Notes: a model not told the origin generated them from the sequence alone. Positions 8,648 to 17,752 are shown, counted from the first letter of the stretch. The stretch is 64,000 nt of DNA from Streptomyces coeruleorubidus (GCF_028885415.1 NZ_CP118527.1:2170001-2234000); one strand, 5' to 3'. Numbers and translations: made by a program.

Positions 8648-10779
8648 ATGGGTGCCGGTACAGGTGTCGAGACGGCGAGGGACGGCGCGCATGTGCCGTG
8701 GGGGGACGTGCTGATGTCCGCCGTCGTCGCCGTGAGCTGGGCGTTGATCGGGATGGCGGGTACGGCGGCGCTGGGCCTGCGGCTGCTGGAGGCGGACGCG
8801 GCGGGCTCGTTGGGGCCGATGACCGCGGCGGTGGTGGCACTTGGGGCGGGTGGTTCGGTCACGCCCGCCGGTGATGTGTCGGCGTTCGGTCTGACGGGCG
8901 CGGAGGCGGACACGGCCATCGAGATCACGCCACTGGGGGTGAGCCTGGTCGGGGCGGTGCTGCTGTCGTACTTCTTCCTACGGTCCTTGCGGGCGGCGGG
9001 AGTTGTGATATCACCGGCCGAACTCCTCGCGCGTGCGGGCGCGGTGGTCGCGCTGTTCCTCGCGATGCTGGGCGGGCTGGCCTGGGCGGGGCACGACGTC
9101 ATCACGATCGACGGCGGCGCGCTCGGCCTCGACGACCTGACCGGGGGCGGCGGCGTGGAGATCCCCGGGCTCGGGGACGTCGGGGACATCGGCGGGCTGC
9201 TGCCGGACCGCATCGGCGACCTGGTCGACGCGCAGGCGGCGGTCGGCTTCACGGTCGACACCGCGCCCACTCTGCTCGGCGGGCTCGGCTGGTCGGCCGG
9301 GGTCCTCCTCATCGCCCTGCTGGCCTCGCGCCGCACACCGCTGCCGCGGGGCTGGGAGGCCGTGCACCGGGTCGTGCGGCCCGCCGTTTCCGCGGTGGTG
9401 ACCGTGCTGCTGGTGGCGGTGGCGGCGGGGCTCGCCGCGGTGGCGTACGCGGCGACCGGTGACGACCATCCCCGGCGCATCGCCGGCGCGGCGCTGCTCG
9501 GGGCGCCGAACGGGGTGTGGCTGGGCGTTCCGATCGGCCTGCTCGTGCCGTGGGACGGCCGGGCGACGGGTGAACTGACCCGTCTCCTGCCTGACCCCCT
9601 GGACGACCTGCTCGCGGTCCGCTCCGACCAGCCGGTGACGCTGGGGCGGCTGGCCGAGCTGGACGGGCGGGTGTGGCTGCTGGGCGTGGCGGCGGCGCTG
9701 TTGATGCTGTCGGCGGGGGTGTTGACGGCGGCACGGACGCCGGTGGGCGGCGTGTCAGGGGGGCCTGGTCCTGGGGCCGTACGGGGTTCGGGTGCCCTCG
9801 GTTTCGCGGGGCGGTGTGCGCTGCGGCTGGGGGTCGCGACCGCGCTCGCCCTGCCGCTGCTCGTCTGGCTGACGGACGTGTCCGTGACCGCCTCCCTGTC
9901 CGTGCTCGGCTTCGACGCGTTCGGCGCGGGCATCGAACTGCACGGGCACCTCGGCATGGCCTTGTTGCTGGGTGCGGTGTGGGGTGCTGGGGCCGGGACG
10001 GTGGGGGCGTTGCTCGCGTGGGCGAGCGGGGCGGCGGGGCGGTCGGCGACGGCGTTGGCTCGGGGGATGGGGTGGCGAGGGGCGGTGTGTCTGGGGCTGG
10101 TGTGTCTGGGGCCGGTGTGTCTGGGGCTGGTGGAGCGGGGAGCCGGTCGGAGGCTGGGTGGGCTGGGTACGGGCAGGGGGTCGGTACGGGCCAGGCCGGA
10201 TACGACGCCACCGCCGGGCAAGCAGGGCCAGGGGCCGCCACGGGCCAGGCCGGACACGACGCCGGCGCCGGGCGGTCCAGGGGCTGGGGCGGGGCTCGCG
10301 CCGGGCGGGCGTCGTCGTACGGGGAGGAAGGCGGGCCTTACGCGCCCGGAGTGCCGTACCGGCCGCCGAACCCGGCCACCAATCCGTACCTCCGGATGCC
10401 GGACGAGCTGGGGGAACCGGAGGACGCGCGACCTCTCGGAGAGGCAGGGCCGTCCGATGGACCGCTGGGGCGCGGCCGGCAGGCCGGTGAGGATCGGCAA
10501 CGAGGGGAGAGTCGGCGGCCGCCGGGCGAGGCCCCACGCCCCGGCGAGCCCAGGCCACCGCACGAAGCCCGCTCGGGCAGTGACCCGGCTGCGCACCGGG
10601 ACGGTGACGTGTACGGCGCGCCCACGGTGGCGCGGCCGGTCGGGCCGCCGCCGCGTGGCCCCCGGCAGCCGCCCGGCCCGAAGGGTGGGAACCGGCCGCC
10701 GGCCCGGCCGGACGACGGGCCGCTGCCTCCCCCGCCACCTCCTCCCCCGCCGCCGCGGAAACCGCCTGGCGGGAAGTAA
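8648..10779 (+). CDS. Streptophobe-family membrane protein, frameshifted near 10062
   Basis: The first about 470 residues form a polytopic membrane protein (roughly eight to ten hydrophobic segments) read from the ATG at 8648. After about 10066 this frame turns into Arg-rich nonsense and would run into serB until 11584. The frame shifted by -1 instead gives a Gly/Ala-rich then proline-rich tail (TNPYLRMPDEL, YGAPTVARPV, ten prolines, KPPGGK) with a stop at 10777-10779, where a gene end is expected. Membrane body plus Pro-rich tail fits the streptophobe proteins annotated in Streptomyces; function unknown. One missing G in the run 10062-10066 (CGGGGGA) would restore a 710-residue protein. Total length 2132 bases is one short of a multiple of three. 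It could be a sequencing error, a real mutation or slippage. Confidence 0.8.
10084..10128 (+). repeat. Three tandem 15-bp repeats inside the streptophobe gene
   Basis: Unit GGTGTGTCTGGGGCT occurs three times with one mismatch (10084-10098, 10099-10113, 10114-10128). In the restored frame it encodes GVSGA three times. It begins 18 bases after the G-run where the frame is lost, so the locus is prone to slippage. Confidence 0.85.
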
Positions 10780-10913
10780 GTCCCCGCGGGGCCGGGGACG
10801 CGATCCCCGAGGGACGCAAGGTTCGCGCCACCCGCGCGACACCTACTGTTCGCTGTCCGCCAGACGGACCTCACGGGCGGTACGACCTGCCTGCCGGATA
10901 CGGTGGAACCACC

Positions 10914-12128
10914 ATGAGCGCTTCGCAGACCTCGTCCTCCGACGTCCCCACCCTCCTTGTCAAGATCTTCGGCAAGGACAGCCCGGGCATCACGGCCGGC
11001 CTCTTCGACACCCTCGCCGCCTACTCCGTCGACGTCGTCGACATCGAGCAGGTCGTCACCCGTGGCCGAATGGTGCTGTGCGCGCTCGTGACCGAGCCGC
11101 CCCAGGGGCTCGAGGGCGATCTGCGGGCGACCGTCCACAGCTGGGCCGAGTCGATGAAGATGCAGGCGGAGATCATCTCCGGCCTCGGCGACAACCGGCC
11201 GCGCGGGCTGGGCCGCTCCCTGGTCACCGTGCTCGGGCACCCGCTCACCGCCGAGGCGACGGCTGCGGTCGCCGCGCGGATCACGAAGACCGGCGGCAAC
11301 ATCGACCGTATCTTCCGGCTCGCCAAGTACCCCGTGACCGCCGTCGAGTTCGCCGTGTCCGGCGTGGAGACCGAGCCGCTGCGCACCGCCCTGGCGCCCG
11401 ACGCTGCGAAGCTCGGCATCGACGTGGCGGTCGTCGCCGCCGGTCTGTACCGGCGCGCGCAGCGCCTGGTCGTCATGGACGTCGACTCGACGCTCATCCA
11501 GGACGAGGTCATCGAGCTGTTCGCCGCGCACGCCGGCTGCGAGGACCAGGTCGCCGAGGTGACGGCGGCCGCGATGCGCGGTGAGCTGGACTTCGAGCAG
11601 TCCCTGCACGCGCGCGTGGCGCTGCTGGAGGGGCTCGACGCCTCGGTCGTGGACAAGGTGCGCAGCGAGGTGCGGCTGACGCCGGGCGCCCGCACCCTGA
11701 TCCGTACGCTGAAGCGGCTCGGCTACCAAGTCGGCGTCGTATCCGGCGGTTTCACCCAGGTCACCGACGATCTCAAGGAACGGCTCGGGCTGGACTTCGC
11801 CCAGGCCAACACGCTGGAGATCGTCGACGGGAAGCTGACGGGCAAGGTCACGGGCGAGATCGTCGACCGGGCCGGCAAGGCCCGGCTGCTGCGCCGGTTC
11901 GCCGCCGAGGCGGGCGTGCCGCTGTCGCAGACCGTGGCGATCGGTGACGGCGCCAACGACCTGGACATGCTGAACGCGGCCGGTCTGGGCGTCGCCTTCA
12001 ACGCCAAGCCGGTGGTGCGCCAGGCCGCGCACACCGCGGTGAACTTCCCCTTCCTGGACACCGTGCTGTACCTGCTGGGCATCACGCGCGAAGAGGTCGA
12101 GGCGGCGGACACCCTCGACACGGCCTGA
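10914..12128 (+). CDS. serB: Phosphoserine phosphatase with N-terminal ACT domains
   Basis: 404 residues. It catalyses the last step of serine synthesis, hydrolysing phosphoserine. The N-terminal 175 residues form two ACT-like regulatory domains (LLVKIFGKDSPGITAGLFD; SLVTVLGHPLTAEATAAVA), as in mycobacterial SerB2. The HAD catalytic core follows: DVDST with nucleophile D189 and acid D191, SGGFTQV, and GDGANDLDML for magnesium. ATG at 10914 has GGTGGAA about 6 bases upstream. The gene stands alone, with a strong terminator after it. ACT domains suggest feedback control by amino acids. Confidence 0.95.
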   Translation: MSASQTSSSDVPTLLVKIFGKDSPGITAGLFDTLAAYSVDVVDIEQVVTRGRMVLCALVTEPPQGLEGDLRATVHSWAESMKMQAEIISGLGDNRPRGLGRSLVTVLGHPLTAEATAAVAARITKTGGNIDRIFRLAKYPVTAVEFAVSGVETEPLRTALAPDAAKLGIDVAVVAAGLYRRAQRLVVMDVDSTLIQDEVIELFAAHAGCEDQVAEVTAAAMRGELDFEQSLHARVALLEGLDASVVDKVRSEVRLTPGARTLIRTLKRLGYQVGVVSGGFTQVTDDLKERLGLDFAQANTLEIVDGKLTGKVTGEIVDRAGKARLLRRFAAEAGVPLSQTVAIGDGANDLDMLNAAGLGVAFNAKPVVRQAAHTAVNFPFLDTVLYLLGITREEVEAADTLDTA

Positions 12129-12157
12129 AGCTGCGACGCGGCCTGAGCCGGCCAGGA

Positions 12158-12186
12158 GAGCCCGGCACCGCACCGGTGCCGGGCTC
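12158..12186. terminator. Hairpin terminator between serB and the SixA-like gene
   Basis: Perfect 13-bp arms GAGCCCGGCACCG and CGGTGCCGGGCTC with a 3-base loop, 30 bases past the serB stop and 18 bases past the end of the convergent phosphatase gene. No T-tract; usual for this genus. Confidence 0.8.
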
Positions 12187-12203
12187 CGGTCACGCGGAGT
12201 CGG

Positions 12204-12722
12204 TCACTCGGTCGGCGCCCAGTAGTCCAGCAGCGTGGCCACGCCCGGCTCCAGGCTCTTCCACGAGCCGGTGAAGGACACAATGGCGAAGGCGGCGGCC
12301 GGGAAGCCGCGGCGGCTCATCCGGTCGCGGGCGTCGCCCTCGGCCGTGCCCGCCAGGATGTCGGCGAGGCCCTGGACGGCCGGGTTGTGGCCGACCACGA
12401 GGACGTTCTGCGCGTCGTCGGGGGTCTCGTTGAGCACGGCGATCAGTTCGCCCGGCGAGGCCTCGTAGATCCGCTCCTCGTAGATGGTTTTCGGCCGCTG
12501 CGGGAACTCCTGGACGGCGAGCTTCCAGGTCTCCCGGGTCCGGACCGCGGTGGAGCACAGGGCCAGGTCGAAGGGGATGCCGGTGTCGGCCAGCCTGCGC
12601 CCGGCCTCCGCCGCTTCTTTTCGGCCCCGGTCAGCGAGCGGACGCTCATGATCGCTCACCTGTGGCCAGTCGGCTTTCGCATGGCGGAAGAGGACAATCC
12701 TGCGGGATTCTGCGACGCTCAT
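12204..12722 (-). CDS. SixA-type phosphohistidine phosphatase (histidine phosphatase superfamily)
   Basis: 172 residues, short like SixA. The catalytic RHG-type motif reads VLFRHAKADW with H14 as phospho-acceptor; the second catalytic His is in VLVVGHNPAV. R62 in CSTAVRTRET matches the conserved arginine region. SixA-type enzymes remove phosphate from phosphohistidine in phosphorelay proteins; a role on a small metabolite is also possible. Cytoplasmic, no signal peptide. It is monocistronic, convergent with serB. Confidence 0.85.
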   Translation of the reverse strand: MSVAESRRIVLFRHAKADWPQVSDHERPLADRGRKEAAEAGRRLADTGIPFDLALCSTAVRTRETWKLAVQEFPQRPKTIYEERIYEASPGELIAVLNETPDDAQNVLVVGHNPAVQGLADILAGTAEGDARDRMSRRGFPAAAFAIVSFTGSWKSLEPGVATLLDYWAPTE

Positions 12723-12788
12723 AAGATCCAGCTTCGCACGAAACAGGCCATGGGGCGCAGGGAGTTGACCACCGGCTTCGGCCGTGCC

Positions 12789-12995
12789 TCAGCGGGCTAT
12801 CAGCTGCTGGACCCGCTCGAAGAGGTGGGTGATCACGGGATCACCGGTGGCCGCCTGGGCGTCGGACGGGTTCAGGATCAGCACGAGCAGCGCGACGAAG
12901 GCGAGCGTGGGCAGGGCGAGGGCCCACCAGGGCAGCCGGCTGTCTGCGCCGGCCCGGGTCGCAGGGTGGGGCCGGGTGTGCGTAGGAGCCGGCAT
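12789..12995 (-). CDS. Small single-pass membrane protein
   Basis: 68 residues from the ATG at 12993-12995, preceded by a GGAGG site 6 bases away. One transmembrane helix (WWALALPTLAFVALLVLIL) is followed by a short acidic-aromatic tail (THLFERVQQLIAR). No recognised family or catalytic residues. It lies upstream of the SixA-like gene on the same strand. The good ribosome-binding site and clear helix support a real gene. Confidence 0.65.
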   Translation of the reverse strand: MPAPTHTRPHPATRAGADSRLPWWALALPTLAFVALLVLILNPSDAQAATGDPVITHLFERVQQLIAR

Positions 12996-13162
12996 GGGTG
13001 CCTCCGCTCTTCGAATGGTCCGTGGCCCGCGTCTCGCGGTCACATCTCGAAGTTACGGAATCAGCGGCCGCCAACCCATCCGGTGATCCACCCACTCGAC
13101 CCTGAGCCTCGCCCCCTAGGGGACAGGGGGGCTAACCCCACCATGGGCCGGGCGAGGGCCGG

Positions 13163-13279
13163 TCATGGCGAGGCGATGGTCGCGATGACGGCGATGACGA
13201 TGAAGATCGCGAAGAAGGCGCCGAACACGAGCAGCATCTTCTTCTGACCGTGCTGGGGATTCGGGTCGAGCACTGGCAT
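13163..13279 (-). CDS. SGM_5486-family transporter-associated micropeptide
   Basis: 38-residue protein: a short polar start (MPVLDPNPQHGQKK) followed by one transmembrane helix (MLLVFGAFFAIFIVIAVIATI). In Streptomyces a tiny protein of this form is named after its constant position next to a CynX/NimT-type MFS transporter, which is the case here (transporter ends 65 bases upstream on the same strand). It may be a small subunit or stabiliser of the transporter; this is inferred from position. Confidence 0.75.
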   Translation of the reverse strand: MPVLDPNPQHGQKKMLLVFGAFFAIFIVIAVIATIASP

Positions 13280-13344
13280 GGGGCAAGTCTCGCACCCGCC
13301 CCGGGCGCCTGACGCCCGGGGGCCCCAAGCCCCCGGGGCCGGGC

Positions 13345-14880
13345 TCAGCGGGCCGCCTCGTCCTCCACCGTGCGGTCCCGGCCCGCCAGGAATCCGACCG
13401 CCATCTGCGGGATCATCAGGGCGCTCATCAGCGCGATCGGCAGGCCCCAGCCGCCGCTGTGCTGGTAGAGGACGCCCACCAGGAGCGGACCCGGGATGGA
13501 GATCAGGTAACCGGTACTCTGTGCGAACGCCGACAGCTGGGCCACGCCCGGGCCGGTCCTGGCCCGCATGCCGACCATGGTGAGGGCGAGCGGGAAGGCA
13601 CAGTTGGCGACGCCGAGCAGCACGGCCCAGGCCCAGGCGCCGGCGGCCGGCGCGAGGTACAGCCCGGCGTAGCCGGCGAGGCCGCAGACGCCCAGGGCGA
13701 GCACGATCGGGCCCTGCTGCGGCAGCCGCGTGGCCAGACGCGGTATGACGAAGGCCAGGGGCACGCCCATCACCATGGTGACCGCGAGCAGCAGCCCCGC
13801 GGTGCCGGCGGGCACACCCGCGTCCCGGAAGATCTGCGCCATCCAGCCCATGGTGATGTAGGCGGCGGTGGCCTGGAGCCCGAAGAAGACGGCCAGGGCC
13901 CAGGCGGTACGGCTCCCGGTGATCCGTAGCCGCGGAGCCTCCCCGGGGGCGGATCCGGTGGGAGCCGAGTCCGGCGTCTCCCGATCCCGCGCCGACCGGT
14001 CGCCGTCGCCCTCCGGGCCCACGGCCCGCTTCCCGGGCCCGGCCGCGACTCCGGACCGCTCCCCCAGCCCGGTATCCGTGCCCGCGGTCCGCTCCTCCGC
14101 CCCGGTCTCCGTCCTCCACGTTCGCTCTCCCGGCCCGGTCTCCTCGCCCCGGCTCAGCTCCCCCGACCCGGCCGCGACTCCGGTCCGTCCCCCTGGCCCG
14201 GACGCCGCCGTACCCGTCGCACGGCCCCGTACGAACGGCAGCCACGGCAGGACCGCCGCCACGGCCAGCCCGGACCACAGGGCCAGGCCCGACTGCCAGC
14301 TGCCGCCCAGGGCGTCGGTCAGGGGCACCGTGACCGCCGCGGCGAGGGCGGTGCCCAGGGCGAGTGCCATGGAGTACAGGCCGGTCATGGAGCCGACGCG
14401 GTCGGGGAACCAGTGCTTGACGATGACCGGCATCAGGACGTTGCTGACCGCGATGCCCATGAGGGCGAGGGCGGTGGCGGCCAGGAAGCCGGCCGTGCCG
14501 CCGGCGTACGGCCGGATCGCCAGGCCGGCGGCGATGGCGGCCATGCCGGCGCACACCACGGCGCCGGCTCCGAAGCGGCGGGCGAGCCGCGGGGCCATGA
14601 CGCCGAAGACGGCGAAACACAGCGGCGGCACGGAGGTGAGCAGCCCGGCCACGCTGCCGCTCATGCCGAGCCCGTCGCGGACCTCCTCCAGGAGGGCGCC
14701 GAGGCTGGTGATGGCGGGACGGAGGTTCAGCGCGGACAGCACGATGCCGAGGACGAGCAACCGCGTCGTCCACGCGCGCGTGGACGTACCGCCGGGTTCC
14801 CGGGCCTCGTGCGCGGCCGAGCTGCGTACGGTCGGGGGCGTCATCGTCCGGGTTTCCTCGCTAGCCATGGGGCCCATCAT
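13345..14880 (-). CDS. CynX/NimT-type MFS transporter
   Basis: 511 residues with about 12 membrane segments in two halves. The N-terminal part has LNLRPAITSLGALLEEVRDGLG, typical of the CynX/NimT (cyanate/2-nitroimidazole) branch. The central cytoplasmic loop is unusually long (about 100 residues) and consists of Gly/Glu/Arg/Thr-rich repeats of about 11 residues (GPGERTWRTET, GAEERTAGTDT, GLGERSGVAA). The substrate is unknown. It is divergent from a FadR-type regulator with a perfect palindrome just upstream of the start, and is followed by the 38-residue micropeptide. Likely repressed by that regulator. Confidence 0.88.
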   Translation of the reverse strand: MMGPMASEETRTMTPPTVRSSAAHEAREPGGTSTRAWTTRLLVLGIVLSALNLRPAITSLGALLEEVRDGLGMSGSVAGLLTSVPPLCFAVFGVMAPRLARRFGAGAVVCAGMAAIAAGLAIRPYAGGTAGFLAATALALMGIAVSNVLMPVIVKHWFPDRVGSMTGLYSMALALGTALAAAVTVPLTDALGGSWQSGLALWSGLAVAAVLPWLPFVRGRATGTAASGPGGRTGVAAGSGELSRGEETGPGERTWRTETGAEERTAGTDTGLGERSGVAAGPGKRAVGPEGDGDRSARDRETPDSAPTGSAPGEAPRLRITGSRTAWALAVFFGLQATAAYITMGWMAQIFRDAGVPAGTAGLLLAVTMVMGVPLAFVIPRLATRLPQQGPIVLALGVCGLAGYAGLYLAPAAGAWAWAVLLGVANCAFPLALTMVGMRARTGPGVAQLSAFAQSTGYLISIPGPLLVGVLYQHSGGWGLPIALMSALMIPQMAVGFLAGRDRTVEDEAAR

Positions 14881-14882
14881 AG

Positions 14883-14897
14883 AATCATGGGATGATT
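14883..14897. promoter_or_regulatory. Palindromic operator candidate between MFS and GntR genes
   Basis: AATCAT-GGG-ATGATT is a perfect 6+6 inverted repeat with a 3-base centre, 3 bases upstream of the transporter start and 63 bases upstream of the regulator start. A symmetric AT-rich site in this GC-rich gap is a good candidate for the binding site of the FadR-type regulator. Confidence 0.6.
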
Positions 14898-14959
14898 TAC
14901 TGTCCAGTCCGTCTCATCCCCGGCTGCCCTGCGGCGCCCCGGTCGTGCGAAGGTGTGCC

Positions 14960-15652
14960 ATGCCCCTGAGCCATCCCCGACGTTCGGCGCTCTCCGAGCA
15001 GGTCATCGCCGCCCTTCGGTCCCAGATCACCTCCGGCGAGTGGCCGGTCGGCTCGCGCATCCCGACCGAGCCCGAACTGGTCGAGCAGCTGGGTGTCGCC
15101 CGCAACACGGTCCGCGAGGCCGTCCGCGCGCTCGCGCACAACGGCCTGCTGGACATCCGCCAGGGCTCCGGCACGTATGTCGTGGCGACGAGTGAGCTGG
15201 CGGGGGTGATGCAGCGGCGGTTCGCCGGTGCCGATCCCCGGCACATCGCCGAGCTGCGCTCCACGCTGGAGTCGTCCGCCGCGAGGCTGGCCGCTCAGCG
15301 GCGTACGGAGAAGGACCTCAAGCAGCTCGACGCGCTGCTGCTGCGGCGTGAGGAGGCCTGGGAGTCGGGTGACGCGGAGGCGTTCGTGACCGCGGACGCG
15401 ACCTTCCACCTGGCCGTGGTGTCCGCCTCCCACAACGACGTGATGACGGCCATGTACGCGGACCTGGGCGAGGTGCTGCGGGACTGGCTGCGCGAGGACG
15501 TCGGCGAGGAGCTGACGCCGGAGACGTACATGGACCACGGGCGGCTGCTCGACGCGATCCGCGCGGGCGACGCGGCGCAGGCGGCGGAGGAGGCCGCCCG
15601 CTATCCGTTCCTGTGCCGACTGGGCGGGATCAGCTCGTCCGCCGGTGACTGA
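14960..15652 (+). CDS. FadR-type GntR-family transcriptional regulator
   Basis: 230 residues. The winged helix-turn-helix is at about 10-75 (SEQVIAALRSQITSGEWPVGSRIPTEPELVEQLGVARNTVREAVRAL, shown here only as landmarks: IPTEPELVEQLGVARNTVRE; LDIRQGSGTYV). The C-terminal FCD effector domain (about 85-215) has ELRSTLESSAARLA, and F-x-DATFH as the metal/ligand-binding part. ATG at 14960 was chosen because the helix-turn-helix starts at residue 10. Divergent to the MFS transporter, so probably a local repressor sensing the transported compound. Its 3' end overlaps the convergent secreted-protein gene by 23 bases. Confidence 0.88.
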   Translation: MPLSHPRRSALSEQVIAALRSQITSGEWPVGSRIPTEPELVEQLGVARNTVREAVRALAHNGLLDIRQGSGTYVVATSELAGVMQRRFAGADPRHIAELRSTLESSAARLAAQRRTEKDLKQLDALLLRREEAWESGDAEAFVTADATFHLAVVSASHNDVMTAMYADLGEVLRDWLREDVGEELTPETYMDHGRLLDAIRAGDAAQAAEEAARYPFLCRLGGISSSAGD

Positions 15653-15980
15653 TCCACACCTCGCCGACCTCCTTCCAGCAACGTCCCGTCAGCCGCACGG
15701 TCTGTGCGGGCCCGGCCTCCACCGGGGAGCTGTCGGTGTCGATGTCCCACCAGCGGGCGCACTCGACGTGCAGGCTCACGCGGTCGGTCTCCGGGTAGGG
15801 GTTGTGGCAGTACGCGGTCACGCGGGAGCCGGTGACGCGGGTCCGGCACTCGGCGCCGAACGGCTCCGCCGGCTCCTGCTCGTCGGCGGGCACGCGCGCG
15901 TGGGGCACCGCCTCGTAGGCCAGGGTCATCACGAGAGCGACGGCGAGGGACAGTGAGGCCGTTCGGCGGGACAAGCGCAC
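15630..15980 (-). CDS. Secreted four-cysteine protein of unknown function
   Basis: 116 residues from a GTG at 15978-15980 with GAGGAGG 6 bases upstream. A signal peptide (RLSRRTASLSLAVALVMTLA) is followed by a mature part with four Cys (AEC, AYC, VEC, GRC), likely two disulfides. No known family. Its last 23 bases overlap the end of the convergent gntR gene. Confidence 0.7.
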   Translation of the reverse strand: MRLSRRTASLSLAVALVMTLAYEAVPHARVPADEQEPAEPFGAECRTRVTGSRVTAYCHNPYPETDRVSLHVECARWWDIDTDSSPVEAGPAQTVRLTGRCWKEVGEVWISHRRTS

Positions 15981-16088
15981 AAGGGGACCTCCTCGGCCGT
16001 ACTGGGGAGGGGATCGCGTGGTGAACGCGTACTCCAGGGTGCCCGGTTGTGAGCCTCGCCCGCCCGGCCGGATGAGCCGAACGGGTGA

Positions 16089-16123
16089 CGCCCCGCTCCC
16101 CGCGCGCTGCGGGAAACGGGGCG
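16089..16123 (-). terminator. Hairpin downstream of fabI
   Basis: Outer arms CGCCCCG and CGGGGCG with a further partly paired C-rich/G-rich inner stem, 18 bases after the fabI stop on the minus strand. No T-tract. Confidence 0.55.
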
Positions 16124-16140
16124 CCTACGGCGTACGGAGA

Positions 16141-16908
16141 TCAGGCTCCGATGGCGTGCAGACCGCCGTCCACGTGGATGATCTCGCCGGTGGTCTTCGG
16201 GAACCAGTCGCTCAGCAGTGCGACGACGCCGCGGCCGGCCGGCTCGGGGTCCTTCAGGTCCCACTCCAGCGGGGAGCGGGAGTCCCACACGGACGCCAGC
16301 TCGCCGAAGCCCGGGATGGACTTCGCGGCCATGGAACCTAGCGGGCCGGCCGAGACCAGGTTGCAGCGGATGTTCTGCTTGCCCAGGTCACGGGCCATGT
16401 AGCGGCTGGTCGCCTCCAGGGCGGCCTTGGCCGGGCCCATCCAGTCGTACTGCGGCCAGGCGAACTGCGCGTCGAACGTCAGACCGACGACCGAGCCGCC
16501 GTTCTGCATCAGCGGCAGGCATGCCATGGTCAGCGACTTCAGGGAGTACGCCGAGACGTGCATGGCCGTGGCGACCGACTCGAACGGCGTGTTCAGGAAG
16601 TTGCCGCCGAGGGCGTCCTGCGGGGCGAAGCCGATGGAGTGCACGACACCGTCGAGGCCGCCGAGCTCCTCGCCGACGATGTCGGCCAGGCGCCCGAGGT
16701 GCTCGTCGTTGGTCACGTCGAGCTCGATGACCTTGACGGGCTTGGGGAGCTTCTTGGCGATGCGCTCGGTCAGCGTGGGCCGCGGGAACGCCGTGAGGAT
16801 GACCTCGGCGCCCTGCTCCTGGGCCAGCTTGGCGGTGTGGAAGGCGATGGAGGCCTCCGTCAGCACACCGGTGATCAGGACGCGCTTGCCCTCGAGAATT
16901 CCGCTCAT
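16141..16908 (-). CDS. fabI: Enoyl-ACP reductase (NADH), InhA type
   Basis: 255 residues. It reduces the trans-2-enoyl-ACP double bond in the last step of each type II fatty-acid elongation cycle. The atypical FabI glycine region reads ITGVLTEASIAFHTAK. The catalytic residues align with InhA F149/Y158/K165 as F145, Y154 and K161 (FDAQFAWPQYDWMGPAK). C-terminal NAD-binding part: GGLHAIGA. It starts 5 bases after the fabG stop, so fabG-fabI form one operon, as is usual in Streptomyces. Target of InhA/FabI-type inhibitors by family knowledge. Confidence 0.96.
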   Translation of the reverse strand: MSGILEGKRVLITGVLTEASIAFHTAKLAQEQGAEVILTAFPRPTLTERIAKKLPKPVKVIELDVTNDEHLGRLADIVGEELGGLDGVVHSIGFAPQDALGGNFLNTPFESVATAMHVSAYSLKSLTMACLPLMQNGGSVVGLTFDAQFAWPQYDWMGPAKAALEATSRYMARDLGKQNIRCNLVSAGPLGSMAAKSIPGFGELASVWDSRSPLEWDLKDPEPAGRGVVALLSDWFPKTTGEIIHVDGGLHAIGA

Positions 16909-16913
16909 GGTGA

Positions 16914-17633
16914 TCAGTGACCCATTCCCAGTCCGCCGTCAACGGGGATGACGGCTCCAGTGATGTACGAGGCGTCGTCCGAGGCGAGGAACCGCACCGT
17001 CGCGGCGATCTCCTCCGGCTGCGCGTACCGGCCGAGCGGCACCTGCGACACGATGCCGGCGCGCTGCTCGTCGGTGAGCACCTTGGTCATGTCGGTGTCC
17101 ACGAAGCCGGGCGCGACGACGTTGAAGGTGATGTTCCGCGAGCCCAGCTCCCGGGCGAGGGAGCGTGCGAAGCCGACGAGGCCGGCCTTGGAGGCGGCGT
17201 AGTTGGCCTGCCCCGCGGAGCCGAGCAGCCCGACGACCGACGAGATCAGGACGACGCGGCCCTTCTTGGCGCGCAGCATGCCGCGGTTGGCGCGCTTGAC
17301 CACACGGAAGGTGCCGGTGAGGTTGGTGTCGAGGACGGACGTGAAGTCGTCCTCGGACATGCGCATCAGGAGCTGGTCCTTGGTGACGCCGGCGTTGGCG
17401 ATCAGGACCTCGACGGGGCCGTGGGCCTCCTCGATCTCCTTGTAGGCCTGCTCCACCTGCTCGGCGTCGGTGATGTCGCACTTGACGGCGAGGCAGCCCA
17501 ATTCCGTCAGGGCGGCCGGCGGCTCACCCGAGCGGTACGTGATGGCGACCTTGTCGCCGGCATCGGCGAAAGCACGGGCGATGGCGAGGCCGATGCCCCG
17601 GTTGCCTCCGGTGACGAGAACCGAGCGGCTCAA
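16914..17633 (-). CDS. fabG: 3-oxoacyl-ACP reductase
   Basis: 239 residues, NADPH-dependent ketoreductase of the fatty-acid elongation cycle. Motifs: TGGNRGIGLAIA, LIANAGVT, catalytic Ser in LISSVVG, and Y145-AASK149. The start is a TTG (17631-17633), supported by AAAGGGTGAT about 5 bases upstream and by the glycine motif starting at residue 8. First gene of the fabG-fabI operon. The 272-base gap to the divergent tldD holds several palindromic motifs that could bind a fatty-acid regulator. Confidence 0.94.
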   Translation of the reverse strand: MSRSVLVTGGNRGIGLAIARAFADAGDKVAITYRSGEPPAALTELGCLAVKCDITDAEQVEQAYKEIEEAHGPVEVLIANAGVTKDQLLMRMSEDDFTSVLDTNLTGTFRVVKRANRGMLRAKKGRVVLISSVVGLLGSAGQANYAASKAGLVGFARSLARELGSRNITFNVVAPGFVDTDMTKVLTDEQRAGIVSQVPLGRYAQPEEIAATVRFLASDDASYITGAVIPVDGGLGMGH

Positions 17634-17752
17634 CGGATCACCCTTTCGGTAGCGGTCTGATACTCCGCCCGGGCGCCTGGACGACAGGCGGCGATGACAG
17701 GCGGCTTCCTCGAAAACCTATCGGTCCGGACACGTCCGCGGACAATCGGGCA

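Noticed and set aside
10780..11584. Extension of the streptophobe reading frame into serB
   Set aside because: Read without correcting the frameshift, the membrane-protein frame runs to 11584, but the sequence is Arg-rich nonsense and overlaps serB, whose motifs are clear.
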